A stretch of 64,000 nt of DNA from Babylonia areolata (GCF_041734735.1 NC_134884.1:29262161-29326160), one strand, 5' to 3'. Counted from the stretch's first letter, positions 15,101 through 27,913 are shown. The notes: generated by a model from the letters alone, not told the origin. Translations and numbers: made by a program.

Positions 15101-15199
15101 GAAATAACCAGTGGTGGTTTTAACACCTGGTAGACTTTTACACTGACTGACTGGGTGGTATTAACATCCAGTTTTCAGATACACATTTGTATCTACACC

Positions 15200-17000
15200 T
15201 TTTCGAAGCCTGCCTGCTTTCTCGCCAGCCCACACTCGAGATGGGGTCCTCTGGGCATTACATAACCCAATGGTCATCAAGCGTGGTTTGTGCCCGGTGC
15301 TCTACACATTTTTGGCCCTCTCTGTGATTCACTAATAATTCAATAATTAAACAAGAACGCGAGAACAAATTATCAGTCAATTATACAGAAATATCACTTT
15401 GTCCTCACAAAGATAAGTGATTGTGTGTGTGAGTTTTGAGCCCTCTCAATAATTTACTAATAGTTCAAAGATTAAACAATAACGTGATAACAAATTATTG
15501 ATCAAAATCACAGGAAAATTACTTATCTGTTTTGAAGCTTGTAGACTGTCCGTTGAAATAACCAGTGGTGGTTTTAACACCTGGTAGACTTTTACACTAA
15601 CTGACTGGGTGGTATTAACATCCAGTTTTCAGATACACATTTGTATCTACACCTTTTCGAAGCCTGCCTGCTTGCTCGCCAGCCCACACTCGAGATGGGG
15701 TCCGCTGGGCATTACATGACCCAATGGTCATCAAGCGTGGTTTGTACCCGGTGCTCTACACATTTTTGGCCCTCTCTGTGATTCACTAATAATTCAATAA
15801 TGAACAACAACACGAGAACAAATTATCAGTCAATTACACAGAAATATCACTTTGTCCTCACAAAGATAAGTGATTGTGTGTGTGTGTTTTGAGCCCTCTC
15901 AATAATTTACTAATAGTTCAAAGATTAAACAATAACGTGGTAACAAATTATTGATCAAAATCACAGGAAAATTACTTATCTGTTTTGAAGCTTGTAGACT
16001 GTCCGTTGAAATAACCAGTGGTGGTTTTAACACCTGGTAGACTTTTACACTGACTGACTGGGTGGTATTAACATCCAGTTTTCAGATACACATTTGTATC
16101 TACACCTTTTCGAAGCCTGCCTGCTTGCTCGCCAGCCCACACTCGAGATGGGGTCCGCTGGGCATTACATGACCCAATGGTCATCAAGCGTGGTTTGTAC
16201 CCGGTGCTCTACACATTTTTGGCCCTCTCTGTGATTCACTAATAATTCAATAATTAAACAATAACGCGAGAACAAATTATCAGTCAATTACACAGAAATA
16301 TCACTTTGTCCTCACAAAGATAAGTGATTGTGTGTGTGAGTTTTGAGCCCTCTCAATAATTTACTAATAGTTCAAAGATTAAACAATAACGTGATAACAA
16401 ATTATTGATCAAAATCACAGGAAAATTACTTATCTGTTTTGAAGCTTGTAGACTGTCCGTTGAAATAACCAGTGGTGGTTTTAACACCTGGTAGACTTTT
16501 ACACTGACTGACTGGGTGGTATTAACATCCAGTTTTCAGATACACATTTGTATCTACACCTTTTCGAAGCCTGCCTGCTTGCTCGCCAGCCCACACTCGA
16601 GATGGGGTCCGCTGGGCATTACATGACCCAATGGTCATCAAGCGTAGTTTGCACCCGGTGCTCTACACATTTTTGGCCCTCTCTGTGATTCACTAATAAT
16701 TCAATAATTAAACAACGCGAGAACAAATTATCAGTCAATTACACAGAAATATCACTTTGTCCTCACAAAGATAAGTGATTGTGTGTGTGACTTTTGAGCC
16801 CTCTCAATAATTTACTTATAGTTCAAAGATTAAACAATAACGTGATAACAAATTATTGATCAAAATCACAGGAAAATTACTTATCTGTTTTGAAGCTCAC
16901 AGGAAAATTACTTATCTGTTTTGAAGCTTGTAGACTGTCCGTTGAAATAACCAGTGGTGGTTTTAACACCTGGTAGACTTTTACACTGACTGACTGGGTG
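15200..17000. repeat. Segmental copy of satellite monomers from about 8.35-10.1 kb
   Basis: The monomer order here repeats that of 8.35-10.1 kb at an offset of about 6.85 kb. A tcctctgg monomer with gtttgtgcccgg, aaacaagaacgcg and attatacag (8398 and 15247) is followed by an aacaacaacacgag monomer, an aaacaataacgcg monomer, an agcgtagtttgcaccc monomer and the 31-bp duplication (10033 and 16892). This supports block-wise rather than single-monomer exchange. Confidence 0.75.
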
Positions 17001-19554
17001 GTATTAACATCCAGTTTTCAGATACACATTTGTATCTACACCTTTTCAAAGCCTGCCTGCTTGCTCGCCAGCCCACACTCGAGATGGGGTCCAATGGGCA
17101 TTACATGACCCAATGGTCATCAAGCGTGGTTTGTGCCCGGTGCTCTACACATTTTTGGCCCTCTCTGTGATTCACTAATAATTCAATAATTAAACAACAA
17201 CGCGAGAACAAATTATCAGTCAATTACACAGAAATATCACTTTGTCCTCACAAAGATAAGTGATTGTGTGTGTGAGTTTTGAGCCCTCTCAATAATTTAC
17301 TAATAGTTCAAAGATTAAACAATAACGTGATAACAAATTATTGATCAAAATCACAGGAAAATTACTTATCTGTTTTGAAGCTTGTAGACTGTCCGTTGAA
17401 ATAACCAGTGGTGGTTTTAACACCTGGTAGACTTTTACACTGACTGACTGGGTGGTATAAACATCCAGTTTTCAGATACACATTTGTATCTACACCTTTT
17501 CGAAGCCTGCCTGCTTGCTCGCCAGCCCACACTCGAGATGGGGTCCTCTGGGCATTACATAACCCAATGGTCATCAAGCGTGGTTTGTACCCGGTGCTCT
17601 ACACATTTTTGGCCCTCTCTGTGATTCACTAATAATTCAATAATTAAACAACAACGCGAGAACAAATTATCAGTCAATTACACAGAAATATCACTTTGTC
17701 CTCACAAAGATAAGTGATTGTGTGTGTGAGTTTTGAGCCCTCTCAATAATTTACTAATAGTTCAAAGATTAAACAATAACGTGATAACAAATTATTGATC
17801 AAAATCACAGGAAAATTACTTATCTGTTTTGAAGCTTGTAGACTGTCCGTTGAAATAACCAGTGGTGGTTTTAACACCTGGTAGACTTTTACACTGACTG
17901 ACTGGGTGGTATTAACATCCAGTTTTCAGATACACATTTGTATCTACACCTTTTCGAAGCCTGCCTGCTTGCTCGCCAGCCCACACTCGAGATGGGGTCC
18001 GCTGGGCATTACATGACCCAATGGTCATCAAGCGTAGTTTGCACCCGGTGCTCTACACATTTTTGGCCCTCTCTGTGATTCACTAATAATTCAATAATTA
18101 AACAACAACGCGAGAACAAATTATCAGTCAATTACACAGAAATATCACTTTGTCCTCACAAAGATAAGTGATTGTGTGTGTGAGTTTTGAGCCCTCTCAA
18201 TAATTTACTAATAGTTCAAAGATTAAACAATAACGTGATAACAAATTATTGATCAAAATCACAGGAAAATTACTTATCTGTTTTGAAGCTTGTAGACTGT
18301 CCGTTGAAATAACCAGTGGTGGTTTTAACACCTGGTAGACTTTTACACTGACTGACTGGGTGGTATAAACATCCAGTTTTCAGATACACATTTGTATCTA
18401 CACCTTTTCAAAGCCTGCCTGCTTGCTCGCCAGCCCACACTCGAGATGGGGTCCTCTGGGCATTACATAACCCAATGGTCATCAAGCGTGGTTTGTACCC
18501 GGTGCTCTACACATTTTTGGCCCTCTCTGTGATTCACTAATAATTCAATAATTAAACAACAACGCGAGAACAAATTATCAGTCAATTACACAGAAATATC
18601 ACTTTGTCCTCACAAAGATAAGTGATTGTGTGTGTGTGTTTTGAGCCCTCTCAATAATTTACTAATAGTTCAAAGATTAAACAATAACGTGATAACAAAT
18701 TATTGATCAAAATCACAGGAAAATTACTTATCTGTTTTGAAGCTTGTAGACTGTCCGTTGAAATAACCAGTGGTGGTTTTAACACCTGGTAGACTTTTAC
18801 ACCGACTGACTGGGTGGTATTAACATCCAGTTTTCAGATACACATTTGTATCTACACCTTTTCGAAGCCTGCCTGCTTGCTCGCCAGCCCACACTCGAGA
18901 TGGGGTCCGCTGGGCATTACATGACCCAATGGTCATCAAGCGTGGTTTGCGCCCGGTGCTCTACACATTTTTGGCCCTCTCTGTGATTCACTAATAATTC
19001 AATAATTAAACAACAACGCGAGAACAAATTATCAGTCAATTACACAGAAATATCACTTTGTCCTCACAAAGATAAGTGATTGTGTGTGTGAGTTTTGAGC
19101 CCTCTCAATAATTTACTAATAGTTCAAAGATTAAACAATAACGTGATAACAAATTATTGATCAAAATCACAGGAAAATTACTTATCTGTTTTGAAGCTTG
19201 TAGACTGTCCGTTGAAATAACCAGTGGTTGTTTTAACACCTGGTAGACTTTTACACTGACTGACTGGGTGGTATAAACATCCAGTTTTCAGATACACATT
19301 TGTATCTACACCTTTTCAAAGCCTGCCTGCTTGCTCGCCAGCCCACACTCGAGATGGGGTCCGCTGGGCATTACATAACCCAATGGTCATCAAGCATGGT
19401 TTGTACCCGGTGCTCTACACATTTTTGGCCCTCTCAGTACTAAGTAAGCATATATATATAGAAATTAAATATGAAAAAGTATGAAAAAAACAAAGGAATA
19501 GTGACAATAATAATTACGTATCAAAACTTCCACGCCAGGGGGGACATCGGCACC

Positions 19555-19850
19555 GGTCGACGGAGACCAGCACCAAGGTCATCGGAGACCAGCTCCAAGG
19601 TCGACGGAGAATAGCACCAAGTTCATCGGAGACCAGCACCAACGTTCACGGAGAACAGCACCAAGGTCATCAGAGACCAGCACCAAGGTCATCAGAGACC
19701 AGCACCAAGGTCATCAGAGAACAGCACCAAGTTTGACGCAGACCAGCACCAAGGTCATCGGAGACCAGCACCAAGGTCATCGGAGATCAGCACCTAGGTC
19801 ATCAGAGATCATCACCTAGGTCGACGGAGATCAGCACCGAGGTCATCGCG
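19555..19850 (+). repeat. 22-bp minisatellite, short array in composite A1
   Basis: About 13 units of the gaccagcaccaaggtc family, ending in gatc(a/t)tcacctagg-type units just before the conserved gaggaggagacc tail. These last units, with catcacctagg and gaccagcaccgaggtc, recur at the end of nearly every array in the series. Confidence 0.9.
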
Positions 19851-20161
19851 AGGAGGAGACCAGAATATGGTGGCCACGGTCGCCTTGAGGTGAGGGATTG
19901 CTGTTAAAATCAGACTTTGTACCCACACTAGAAATTAGTGAAATATAGCTATGACTGACTGGTTTGAAGATCATGTTGGCACAGTCAGTTTTGAAGCGTC
20001 GCTGTGTTCAGACAAATCCATATACGCTGCACCACACAGCAGATATGCAAGTTACACAGATAAGAATTAAACTAAAAAATACAAACTTGAAAAATAGTGA
20101 CAATAACTATAATAAATAAATAAGGAAATATGTAGACACAGACACACTCAGACGCACAGAC

Positions 20162-20198
20162 AAGCACACACACTCACATACACACACAGACACACACA

Positions 20199-20233
<35 letters not shown>
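20162..20233 (+). repeat. (CA)n microsatellite, imperfect
   Basis: A run of ca dinucleotides interrupted by tcaca, taca and gaca. It lies in the type A composite between the AT-rich spacer and the C-rich leader of the next unit. Confidence 0.95.
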
Positions 20234-20234
<1 letters not shown>

Positions 20235-20749
20235 TATATATACACAACAGATATGCAACAAACATGCAGTTTCACGGAGATGAAATCATATACAAAAGTC
20301 AACACCACAGTTAAAAACACACGAGCACCGATACAAAAAAGCACGCACACTCCCCATTTCCCAGATTACCTCTGCCTCCCAATCCCCACACCCACACCCA
20401 CACTCGCACACATTCTTACGTATCAAAACTTCCATGCCAAGGGGATATCAGCACCTGTCAACGCAACCAGCACCAAGGTCGTCGGAGACCAGTACCTAGG
20501 TCGTCAGAGACCAGCACCATGGTCGTCAGAGACCAGCACCTAGGTCGTCAGAGACCAGCACCAAGGTCGTCGGACACAAGCACCTAGGTCGATGGAGATC
20601 ATCACCTAGGTCGACGGAGACCAGCACCGAAGTCAACGCGAGGAGGAGACCAGAACATGGGGCCACGGTCGCCTTGAGGTGAGGGATTGCTTTTAAAATC
20701 AGACTTTGTACTCAGCTAGAAATTAGTGAAATTTCGCTATGACTGACTG

Positions 20750-21030
20750 GTGAAGACCATGTAGGCACAGTCAGTATTGAAGGCAATACCACCGTGAGCC
20801 TTCCAGTCACAAATGAACAACTGTGCCAAACCATCAAGCAACACATTGGCTCATTTAAGATCTGATCTCAGCTACAAAAAGAAAACAATGTTGGTATTGG
20901 CATATACCAGATTTCGAGAAGGCCTTTGATAGTGTCCACAGGTAAAGCGTATGGCTTATACTTCCTGCATATGGAATCAACCTTGTCGAGAGCTTTTACA
21001 CCAGTTCCATATGGAAAGTAGGAAAGAACG
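20750..21030 (+). mobile_element. Decayed non-LTR retrotransposon RT fragment (in B1)
   Basis: From 20910 the plus strand reads DFEKAFDSVHR, the reverse-transcriptase motif A of many non-LTR elements. After an in-frame stop it continues in the same frame as WLILPAYGIN...FYTSS, which matches the usual LW-IL-AYGIP--I--FY segment. Upstream sequence (VGTVSIEGNTTVSLPVTNEQ) is open in another frame. It is a dead fragment. The motif style suggests an RTE/Jockey-like LINE, but the clade is not settled. No intact ORF remains in any of the six copies. Confidence 0.7.
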
Positions 21031-21059
21031 AACACGGTTCGAAAACAGTTCAATTCCGT

Positions 21060-21173
21060 TCAGTTACTCCGAGTCGTCGCTCTGTTCAGACAAATCAATA
21101 TATGCTGCGACAAATCTGCTAAGCAGATGCTTGACCAGCAGCGTAACCAAACGTGCTTAGTCAGGCCTTGAGG
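21060..21173 (-). mobile_element. SINE-like element, inverted (in B1)
   Basis: Read on the minus strand: ctcaaggcctgactaag, then gttacgctgctggtcaagc, a purine/pyrimidine stem, then gcatatattgatttgtctgaac and gcgacgactcggagtaact. It is the same element as the plus-strand copy at 58991-59124. The adjoining AT-rich tract (to about 21345) corresponds to the tttatttatttatg...ctttt segment upstream of that copy and is probably part of it. Confidence 0.8.
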
Positions 21174-21784
21174 AAGAATTAAAAGATATGCATAAACAAA
21201 TAAATGGATACATAATTGAATTAATGAGTAAATAAATAAACAAATAGAAAACAAACAAATAAAAAATAAAAAAGTTTGAACACAAACAAAATGCAGTGAA
21301 AATAAAATTAAAATTAAAATAGATGAAGAAAATAAGTAAGCAGATATATACAGAAATTAAATAAAAAAGTATGAAAAAAACCCTCAAAGGAATAGTGACA
21401 ATAATAATTACATATGAAAACTTCCACGACAGGGGGACATCGGCACCGGTCGACGGAGACCAGCACCAAGGTCATCGGAGACCAGCACCAAGTTCGACGA
21501 AGACCAGCACCAAGGTCGACGGAGAACAGCACCATGGTCGACGCAGACCAGCACCAAGGTCATCGGAGATCAGCACCATGGTCGACGGAGATCAGCACCT
21601 AGGTCATCAGAGATCAGCATCTAGGTCATCGGAGATCATCACCTAGGTCGAAGGAGACCAGCACCGAGGTCAACGCAAGGAGGAGACCAGAACATGGGGG
21701 CCACGGTCGCCTTGAGGTGAGGGATTGCTTTTAAAATCAGACTTTGTACCCAAACTAAAAATTAGTGAAATTCGCGATGACTGA

Positions 21785-22055
21785 CTGGTGAAGATCATGT
21801 AGGCACAGTCAGTATTGAAGGCAATACCACCGTGAGCCTTCCAGTCACAAATGAACAACTGTGCCAAACCATCAAGCAACACATTGGCTCATTTAAGATC
21901 TGATCTCAGCTACAAAAAGAAAACAATGTTGGTATTGGCATATACCAGATTTCGAGAAGGCCTTTGATAGTGTCCACAGGTAATGCGTATGGCTTATACT
22001 TCCTGCATGAGGAATCAACCTTGTCGAGAGCTTTTACACCAGTTCCATATGGAAA
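21785..22055 (+). mobile_element. Decayed non-LTR RT fragment (in B2)
   Basis: The same fragment as in B1, with DFEKAFDSVHR at 21948 followed by a stop. A few substitutions separate it from B1, consistent with recent duplication of the whole unit. Confidence 0.7.
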
Positions 22056-22098
22056 GTAGGAAAGAACGAACACGGTTCGAAAACAGTTCAATTCCGTT

Positions 22099-22210
22099 CA
22101 GTTACTCCGAGTCGTCGCTGTGTTCAGACAAATCCATATATGCTGCGACAAATCTGCTAAGCAGATGCTTGACCAGCAGCGTAACCAAACGTGCTTAGTC
22201 AGGCCTTGAG
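22099..22210 (-). mobile_element. SINE-like element, inverted (in B2)
   Basis: Same inverted element as in B1, ending at the tcaggccttgag boundary and followed by the AT-rich spacer. Confidence 0.8.
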
Positions 22211-22464
22211 GAAGAATTAAAAGATATGCATAAACAAATAAATGGACACATGATTGAATTAATGAGTAAATAAATAAACAAATAGAAAATAAACAAATGA
22301 AAAAGAAAAAAGTTTGTATACAAACAAAATGGAGTGAAAATAAAATTTAAAATAGATAAAGAAAATAAGTAAGCAGATATATACAGAAATTAAATAAAAA
22401 GTATGAAAAAAACCCTCAAAGGAATAGTGACAATAATAATTACGTATCAAAACTTCCACGCCAG

Positions 22465-25400
22465 GGGGACATCGGCACCGGTCGACGGAGACCAGCACCA
22501 AGGTCATCGGAGACCAGCACCAAGGTCATCGGAGACCAGCACCACGGTCGACACAGACCAGCACCGTCGACGACGCAGACCAGCACCATGGTCAACGCAG
22601 ACCAGCACCGAGGTCGACGCAGACCAGCACGACGGTCGACGCAGACCAGCACGACGGTCGACGAAGAGCAGCACCGAGGTCCACGCAGACCAGCACCACG
22701 GTCGAGGCAAACCAGCACCACGGTCGAGGCAAACCAGCACCACGGTCGAAGCAGACCGGCACCACTGTCGACGTAGACCAGCGACACGGTCGACGCAGAC
22801 CGGCACCACGGTCGACGCACAGCAGCACCACGGTCGACGCAGACCGGCACCGCAGAGCAGCACCACGGTCGACGCAGACCGGCACCACGGTCGACGCAGA
22901 GCGGCACCACGGTCGACGCAGACCGGCACCACGGTCGACGATGACCAGAGACCAGCACCAAGGTCATCAGAGACCAGCACCAAGGTCGACGGAGACCAGC
23001 ACCAAGATCATTGGAGACCAGCACCAAGGTCGACAGAGAACAGCACCAAGTTCGACGCAGACCAGCACCAAGGTCATCCGAGATCAGCACCATGGTCGAT
23101 GGATATCAGCACCTAGGTCATCGGAGATCATCACCTAGGTCGAAGGAGACCAGCACCGAGGTCATCGGAGACCAGCACCAAGGTCGACGGAGAACAGCAC
23201 CAAGTTCATCAGAGACCAGCACCAAGGTCGACAGCGAACAGCACCAAGTTCATTGGAGACCAGCACCAAGGTCATCGGAGATCTGCACCCTGGTCGATGG
23301 ATATCAGCACCTAGGTCATCGGAGATCTTCACCTAGGTCGACGGAGACCAGCACCAAGGCCATCGGAGACCAGCACCAAGGTCGACGGAGAACAGCACCA
23401 AGTTCATCGGAGACCAGCACCAAGGTCGATGGAGAACAGCACCAAGTTCATCGGAGACCAGCACCAAGTTCATCGGAGACCAGCACCAAGGTCGACGGAG
23501 ACCAGCACCACGTTCGACGGAGACCAGTACCAAGTTCGACGGAGACCAGCACCAAGATCATCTGAGACCAGCACCAAGGTCATCTGAGACCAGCACCAAG
23601 GTCGACAGAGAACAGCACCAAGTTCGACGCAGACCAGCACCAAGGTCATCCAAGATCAGCACCAAGTTCGACACAGACCAGCACCAAGGTCATCCGAGAT
23701 CAGCACCATGGTCGATGGATATCGGCACCTAGGTCATCGGAGATCATCACCTAGGTTGAAGGAGACCAGCACCGAGGTCATCGGAGACCAGCACCAAGGT
23801 CGACGGAGAACAGCACCAAGTTCATCGGAGACCAGCACCAAGGTCGACGGAGAACAGCACCAAGTTCATTGGAGACCAGCACCAAGGTCATCGGAGACCA
23901 GCACCAAGTTCGACGCAGACTAGCACCAAGTTCGATGGAGACCAGCACCAAGGTCATCGGAGACCAGCACCAAGGTCGACAGAACAGCACCAAGTTCGAC
24001 ACAGACCAGCACCAAGGTCATTGGAAAGCAGCACCAAGTTCGACGCAGACCAGCACCAAGGCCATCGGAGATCAGCACCATGGTCGATGGAGATCAGCAC
24101 CATGGTCGATGGAGATCAGCACCTAGGTCATCGGAGATCATCACCTACGTCGAATGAGACCAGCACCGAGGTCATCGGAGACCAGAACCAAGGTCGACGG
24201 AGAACAGCGACAAGTTCATCGTAGACCAGCAGCAAGGTCGACGGAGACCAGCACCAAGTTCATCGGAGACCAGCACCAAGGTCGACGGAGACAGCACCAA
24301 GGTCATCGGAGACCAACACCAAGGACATCGGAGAACAGCACGAAGGTCGACGGAGAACAGCACCAAGTTCATCGGAGACCAGCACCAAGGTCATCAGAGA
24401 CCAGCACCAAGTTCGACGGAGATCATGAACTAGGTAGTCGGAGACCAGTATCAAGGTCGACGGAGACCAGCACCAAGGTCATCGGAGACCAGCACCAAGG
24501 TCGACAGAGAACACCACCAAGTTCGACGCAGACCAGCACCAAGGTCATCGGAGACTAGCACCAAGTTCGACGCAGACCAGCACCAAGGTCATCGGAGATC
24601 AGCACCATAGTTGATGGACATCAGCACCTAGGTCATAGGAGATCATCACCTAGTTCGACGGAGACCAGCACCAAGGTCATCGGAGACCAGCACCAAGGTC
24701 GACGCAGACCAGCACCAAGGTCATCGGAGATCAGCACCATAGTCGATGGACATCAGCACCTAGGTCATAGGAGATCATCACCTAGGTCGACGGAGACCAG
24801 CACCGAGGTCATCGGAGACCAGCACCAAGGTCGGCGGAGAACAGCACCAAGTTCATCGGAGACTAGTACCAAGGTCATTAGAGACCAGCACCAAGGTCGA
24901 CGGACACCTGCACCAAGATCATCGGAGACCAGCACCAAGGACATCAGAGACCAGCACGAAGGTCGACGGAGAACAGCACCAAGTTCATCGGAGACCAGCA
25001 CCAAGGTCATCAGAGACCAGCACCAAGTTCGACGGAGATCATGAACTAGGTCATCAGAGACCAGTATCAAGGTCGACGGAGACCAGCACCAAGGTCGACA
25101 GAACAGCACCAAGTTCATCGGAGACAAGCACCAAGATCGTCAGAGATCAGCACCAAGGTCGACAGAGACCAAGACCAAGGTCATCGGAGACCAGCACCAA
25201 GGTCATCGGAGACCAGCACAAAGGTTGTCGGAGAACAGGACCAAGTTCATCGGAGACCAGCACCAAGGTCGATGGAGAACAGCACCAAGTTCATCGGAGA
25301 CCAGCACCAAGGTCATCAGAGACCAGCACCAAGGTCGACGGAGATCATCACCTAGGTCATCGGAGATCAGCACCATGGTCGATGGAGATCATCACCTAGG

Positions 25401-27699
25401 TCGTTGAAGACCAGCACCGTGGTCATCGGAGACCAGTACCAAGGTTGACGGAGAACAGCACCAAGTTCATCGGAGACCAGCACCAAGGTCATCGGAGACC
25501 AGTACCAAGGTCGAGAGAGAACACCACCAGGTTCGATGCAGACCAGCACAAAGGTCATCAGAGACCAGCACCAAGTTCGACGCAGACCAACACCAAGGTC
25601 ATCGGATATGAGCACCATGGTCGATGAAGATCAGCACGTAGGACATCGGAGATCATCACCTAGGTCGACAGACACAAGCACCGAGGTCATTGGAGACCAG
25701 CACGACGGTCGACGAAGAACAGCACCAAGTTCTTCAGAGACCAGCACCAAGGTCGACGGAGAACAGCACCAAATTCATCGGAGACCAGCACCAAGGTCAT
25801 CAGAGGCCAGCACCAAGTTCGACGAAGACCAGCATTAAGGTCATCGGAGACCAGCACCAGTGTCATCGGAGACCAGCACGAAGGTCGACAAAGAACAGCA
25901 CCAAGTTCGACGGAGACCAGCACCAAGGTCGACGGAGAACAGCACCAAGTTCATCACAGAGCAGCACCAAGGTCATCAGAGACCAGCACCAAGGTCGACG
26001 GAGACCAGCACCAAGGTCATCGGAGACCAGAACCAAGGTCGACAGAGAACAGCACCAAGGTCGACAGAGATCATCACCTAGGTCATCGGAGACCAGCACC
26101 AAGGTCGACGGAGACCAGCACCAAGGTCATCGGAGACCAGCACCAAGGTCGACAGAGAACACCACCAAGTTCGACGCAGACCAGCACCAAGTTCATCGGA
26201 GTCCATCACGAAGGTCATCAGAGACCAGAACCAATGTCGACGGAGACCAGCACCAAGGTCATCGGAGACCAGCACCAAGGTCGACAGAGAACAGCACCAA
26301 GTTCGACACAGACCAGCACCAAGTTCATCGGAGTCCATCACGAAGGTCATCAGAGACCAGAACCAATGTCGACGGAGACCAGCACCAAGGTCATCGGAGA
26401 CCAGCACCAAGGACTTCGGAGACCAGCACGAAGGTCGACGGAGAACAGCACCAAGTTCATCAGAGACCAGCTCCAAGGTCGACGAGAACAGCACCAAGTT
26501 CATCGGAGACCAGCACCAAGTTCGATGCAGGCCAGCACCAAGGTCATCAGAGACGAGCACCAAGATCGACGCAGACCAGCACCAAGGTCATCGGAGATCA
26601 GCACCATGGTCGATGGAGATCAGCACCTAGGTCATCGGAGTTCATCACCTAGGTCGACGGAGACCAGCACCGAGGTCATCGGAGACCAGCACTAAGGTCG
26701 ACAGAGACCAGGAACAAGTTCATCGGAGTCCAGCAGCAAGGTCGACGGAGACCAGCACCTAGTTCATCGGAGACCAGCACCAAGGTCATCAGAGACCAGC
26801 ACCAAGGTCGACGGAGACGTGCACCGAGGTCATCGCAGACCAGCACCAAGGTCGACGTAGAACACTACCAAGTTCATCGCAGACCAGCACCAAGGTCGAT
26901 GGAGATCATCACCTAGGTCATCGGAGATCATCACCTAGGTCATCGGAGACCCGCACCAAGGTCATCGGAGACCCGCACCAAGGTCATCGGAGACCCGCAC
27001 CAAGGTCATCGGACACCAGCACCAAGGTCATCGGAGACCAGCACCAAGGTCGACAGAACAGCAGCAAGTTCGATGTAGACCAGCACCAAGGTCATCGGAA
27101 ACCAGCACCAAGTTTGACGCAGACCAGCACGAAGGTCATCGGAGATCAGCACCATGGTCCATGGAGATCAGCACGTAGGTAATCGGAGATCATCACCTAG
27201 GTCGACGGAGACCAGCACCAAGGTCTTCGGAGACCTGTACCAAGGTCGACGGAGAACAGCACCAAGGTCGACGGAGAACAGCACCAAGGTCGACGGAGAA
27301 CAGCACCAAGGTCATCAGAGACCAGCACCAAGGTCGATGGAGATCATCACCTAGGTCTTCGGATACCAGCACCAAGGTCATCGGAGACCAGCACGAAGGT
27401 CATCGGAGACCAGCACGAAGGTCATCGGAGACCAGCACGAAGGTCGACGGAGACCAGGACCAAGCTCGACGCAGAACAGGACCAAGCTCGACGCAGAGCA
27501 CCAGCAAGGTCATTGGAGAACAGCACCAAGTTCGACGCAGACCAGCACCAAGCTCATCGGAGATCAGCACCATGGTCGATGGAGATCAGCACCTAGGTCA
27601 TCGGAGATCATCACCTTGGTCGACGGAGACCAGCACCGAGGTCATCGGAGACCAGCATCAAGGTCGACGGAGACCAGCACCAAGGTCATGAGACCAGCA
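22465..27699 (+). repeat. 22-bp minisatellite, left diverged flank
   Basis: About 240 units of the gaccagcaccaaggtc type, alternating gtcatcgga, gtcgacgga, ttcatcgga and ttcgacgca endings. Many units carry private substitutions and small indels. At intervals catcacctaggtc units appear that in short arrays mark the 3' end of the array, suggesting whole short arrays were duplicated during growth. It grades at about 27.70 kb into the GC-rich core. Reading frames here are repeat by-products. Confidence 0.95.
22545..22950 (+). repeat. Small GC-rich patch of core-type 22-bp units
   Basis: Between 22545 and 22950 the units change from caccaaggtcatcgg to ggcaccacggtcgacgcag, the form that fills 27.70-37.66 kb, and then change back. 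It looks like a seed or an exported copy of the core variant within the diverged flank. Confidence 0.85.
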
Positions 27700-27913
27700 C
27701 CAAGGTCATCGCAGACCGGCACCACGGGCGACGCAGACCGGCACCACGGTCGACGCAGACCGGCACCACGGTCGACGCAGACCGGCACAACGGGCGACGC
27801 AGTGCGGCACCACGGTCGACGCAGAGCGGCACCACGGGCGACGCAGAGCGGCACCATGGTCGACGCAGTCCGGCACCACGGTCGACGCAGACCGGCACCA
27901 CGGTCGACGCAGA

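Larger units (their letters stand above)
1..19435. repeat. 454-bp tandem satellite array (about 43 monomers)
   Basis: Head-to-tail copies recur at exactly 454 bp through the left part (the same tgataacaaattattg start falls at 455, 909, 1363 and 6357), with small indels further right. The array enters at the left edge and stops abruptly near 19435 in mid-monomer, so its full length is unknown. Monomers are AT-rich and non-coding, with stops in all frames. Each carries several hairpin-capable inverted repeats: in the first copy a perfect 7-bp stem (147-153/158-164), a perfect 6-bp stem (367-372/377-382), an 8-bp stem with one mismatch (120-127/135-142) and a bulged stem near 77-101. Copies differ at few sites, for example gtccActgg/gtccGctgg/gtccTctgg and ggtgctttt/ggtggtttt. 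No resemblance to rDNA, 5S RNA, snRNA or histone genes was seen. The function is unknown; a pericentromeric or heterochromatic satellite is an inference. Confidence 0.97.
19436..20416. repeat. Composite repeat unit, type A (first copy)
   Basis: The unit begins right after the satellite. An AT-rich leader has aaaggaatagtgacaataat and tcaaaacttccacgcc, then a 22-bp minisatellite (about 19555-19850), then the conserved tail gaggaggagaccagaa...cgccttgaggtgaggg and tagaaattagtgaaat. In type A the RT fragment is missing: the tail passes directly to a short piece of the inverted SINE-like element (about 19993-20035), an AT-rich stretch, a (CA)n tract and a C-rich stretch leading to the next leader. 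The same arrangement recurs at 41650-42515. Confidence 0.85.
20417..21365. repeat. Composite repeat unit, type B (B1)
   Basis: A full composite unit: leader cgtatcaaaacttccatgcc, 22-bp array (about 20440-20640), conserved tail with ccacggtcgccttgaggtga, decayed RT fragment (about 20750-21030), inverted SINE-like element (21060-21173) and an AT-rich spacer. The array here uses gtcgtcgg/gtcgtcag variants, shared with the copy at 42535-42760. Confidence 0.85.
21366..22395. repeat. Composite repeat unit, type B (B2)
   Basis: Near-identical in layout to B1: leader caaaggaatagtgacaataa, 22-bp array (about 21430-21675), conserved tail, RT fragment (about 21785-22055, with DFEKAFDSV from 21948), inverted SINE-like element (22099-22210) and AT-rich spacer. 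Confidence 0.88.

Noticed and set aside
17362-17577. 71-codon minus-strand frame in the satellite
   Set aside because: Open only because one monomer has ggtggtataa instead of ggtggtatta; neighbouring monomers have stops.
1-19435. rDNA, 5S RNA, histone or snRNA gene cluster
   Set aside because: No conserved rRNA, snRNA or histone sequence was found in the 454-bp monomer on either strand.
1-19435. Hammerhead ribozyme satellite
   Set aside because: The conserved ctgatga and gaaa core elements in the required order were not found on either strand.
22403-27354. Numerous frames of 60-320 codons in the diverged minisatellite flanks
   Set aside because: Repeat-encoded Ser/Thr/Gln/Arg sequence, in several frames at once and on both strands.
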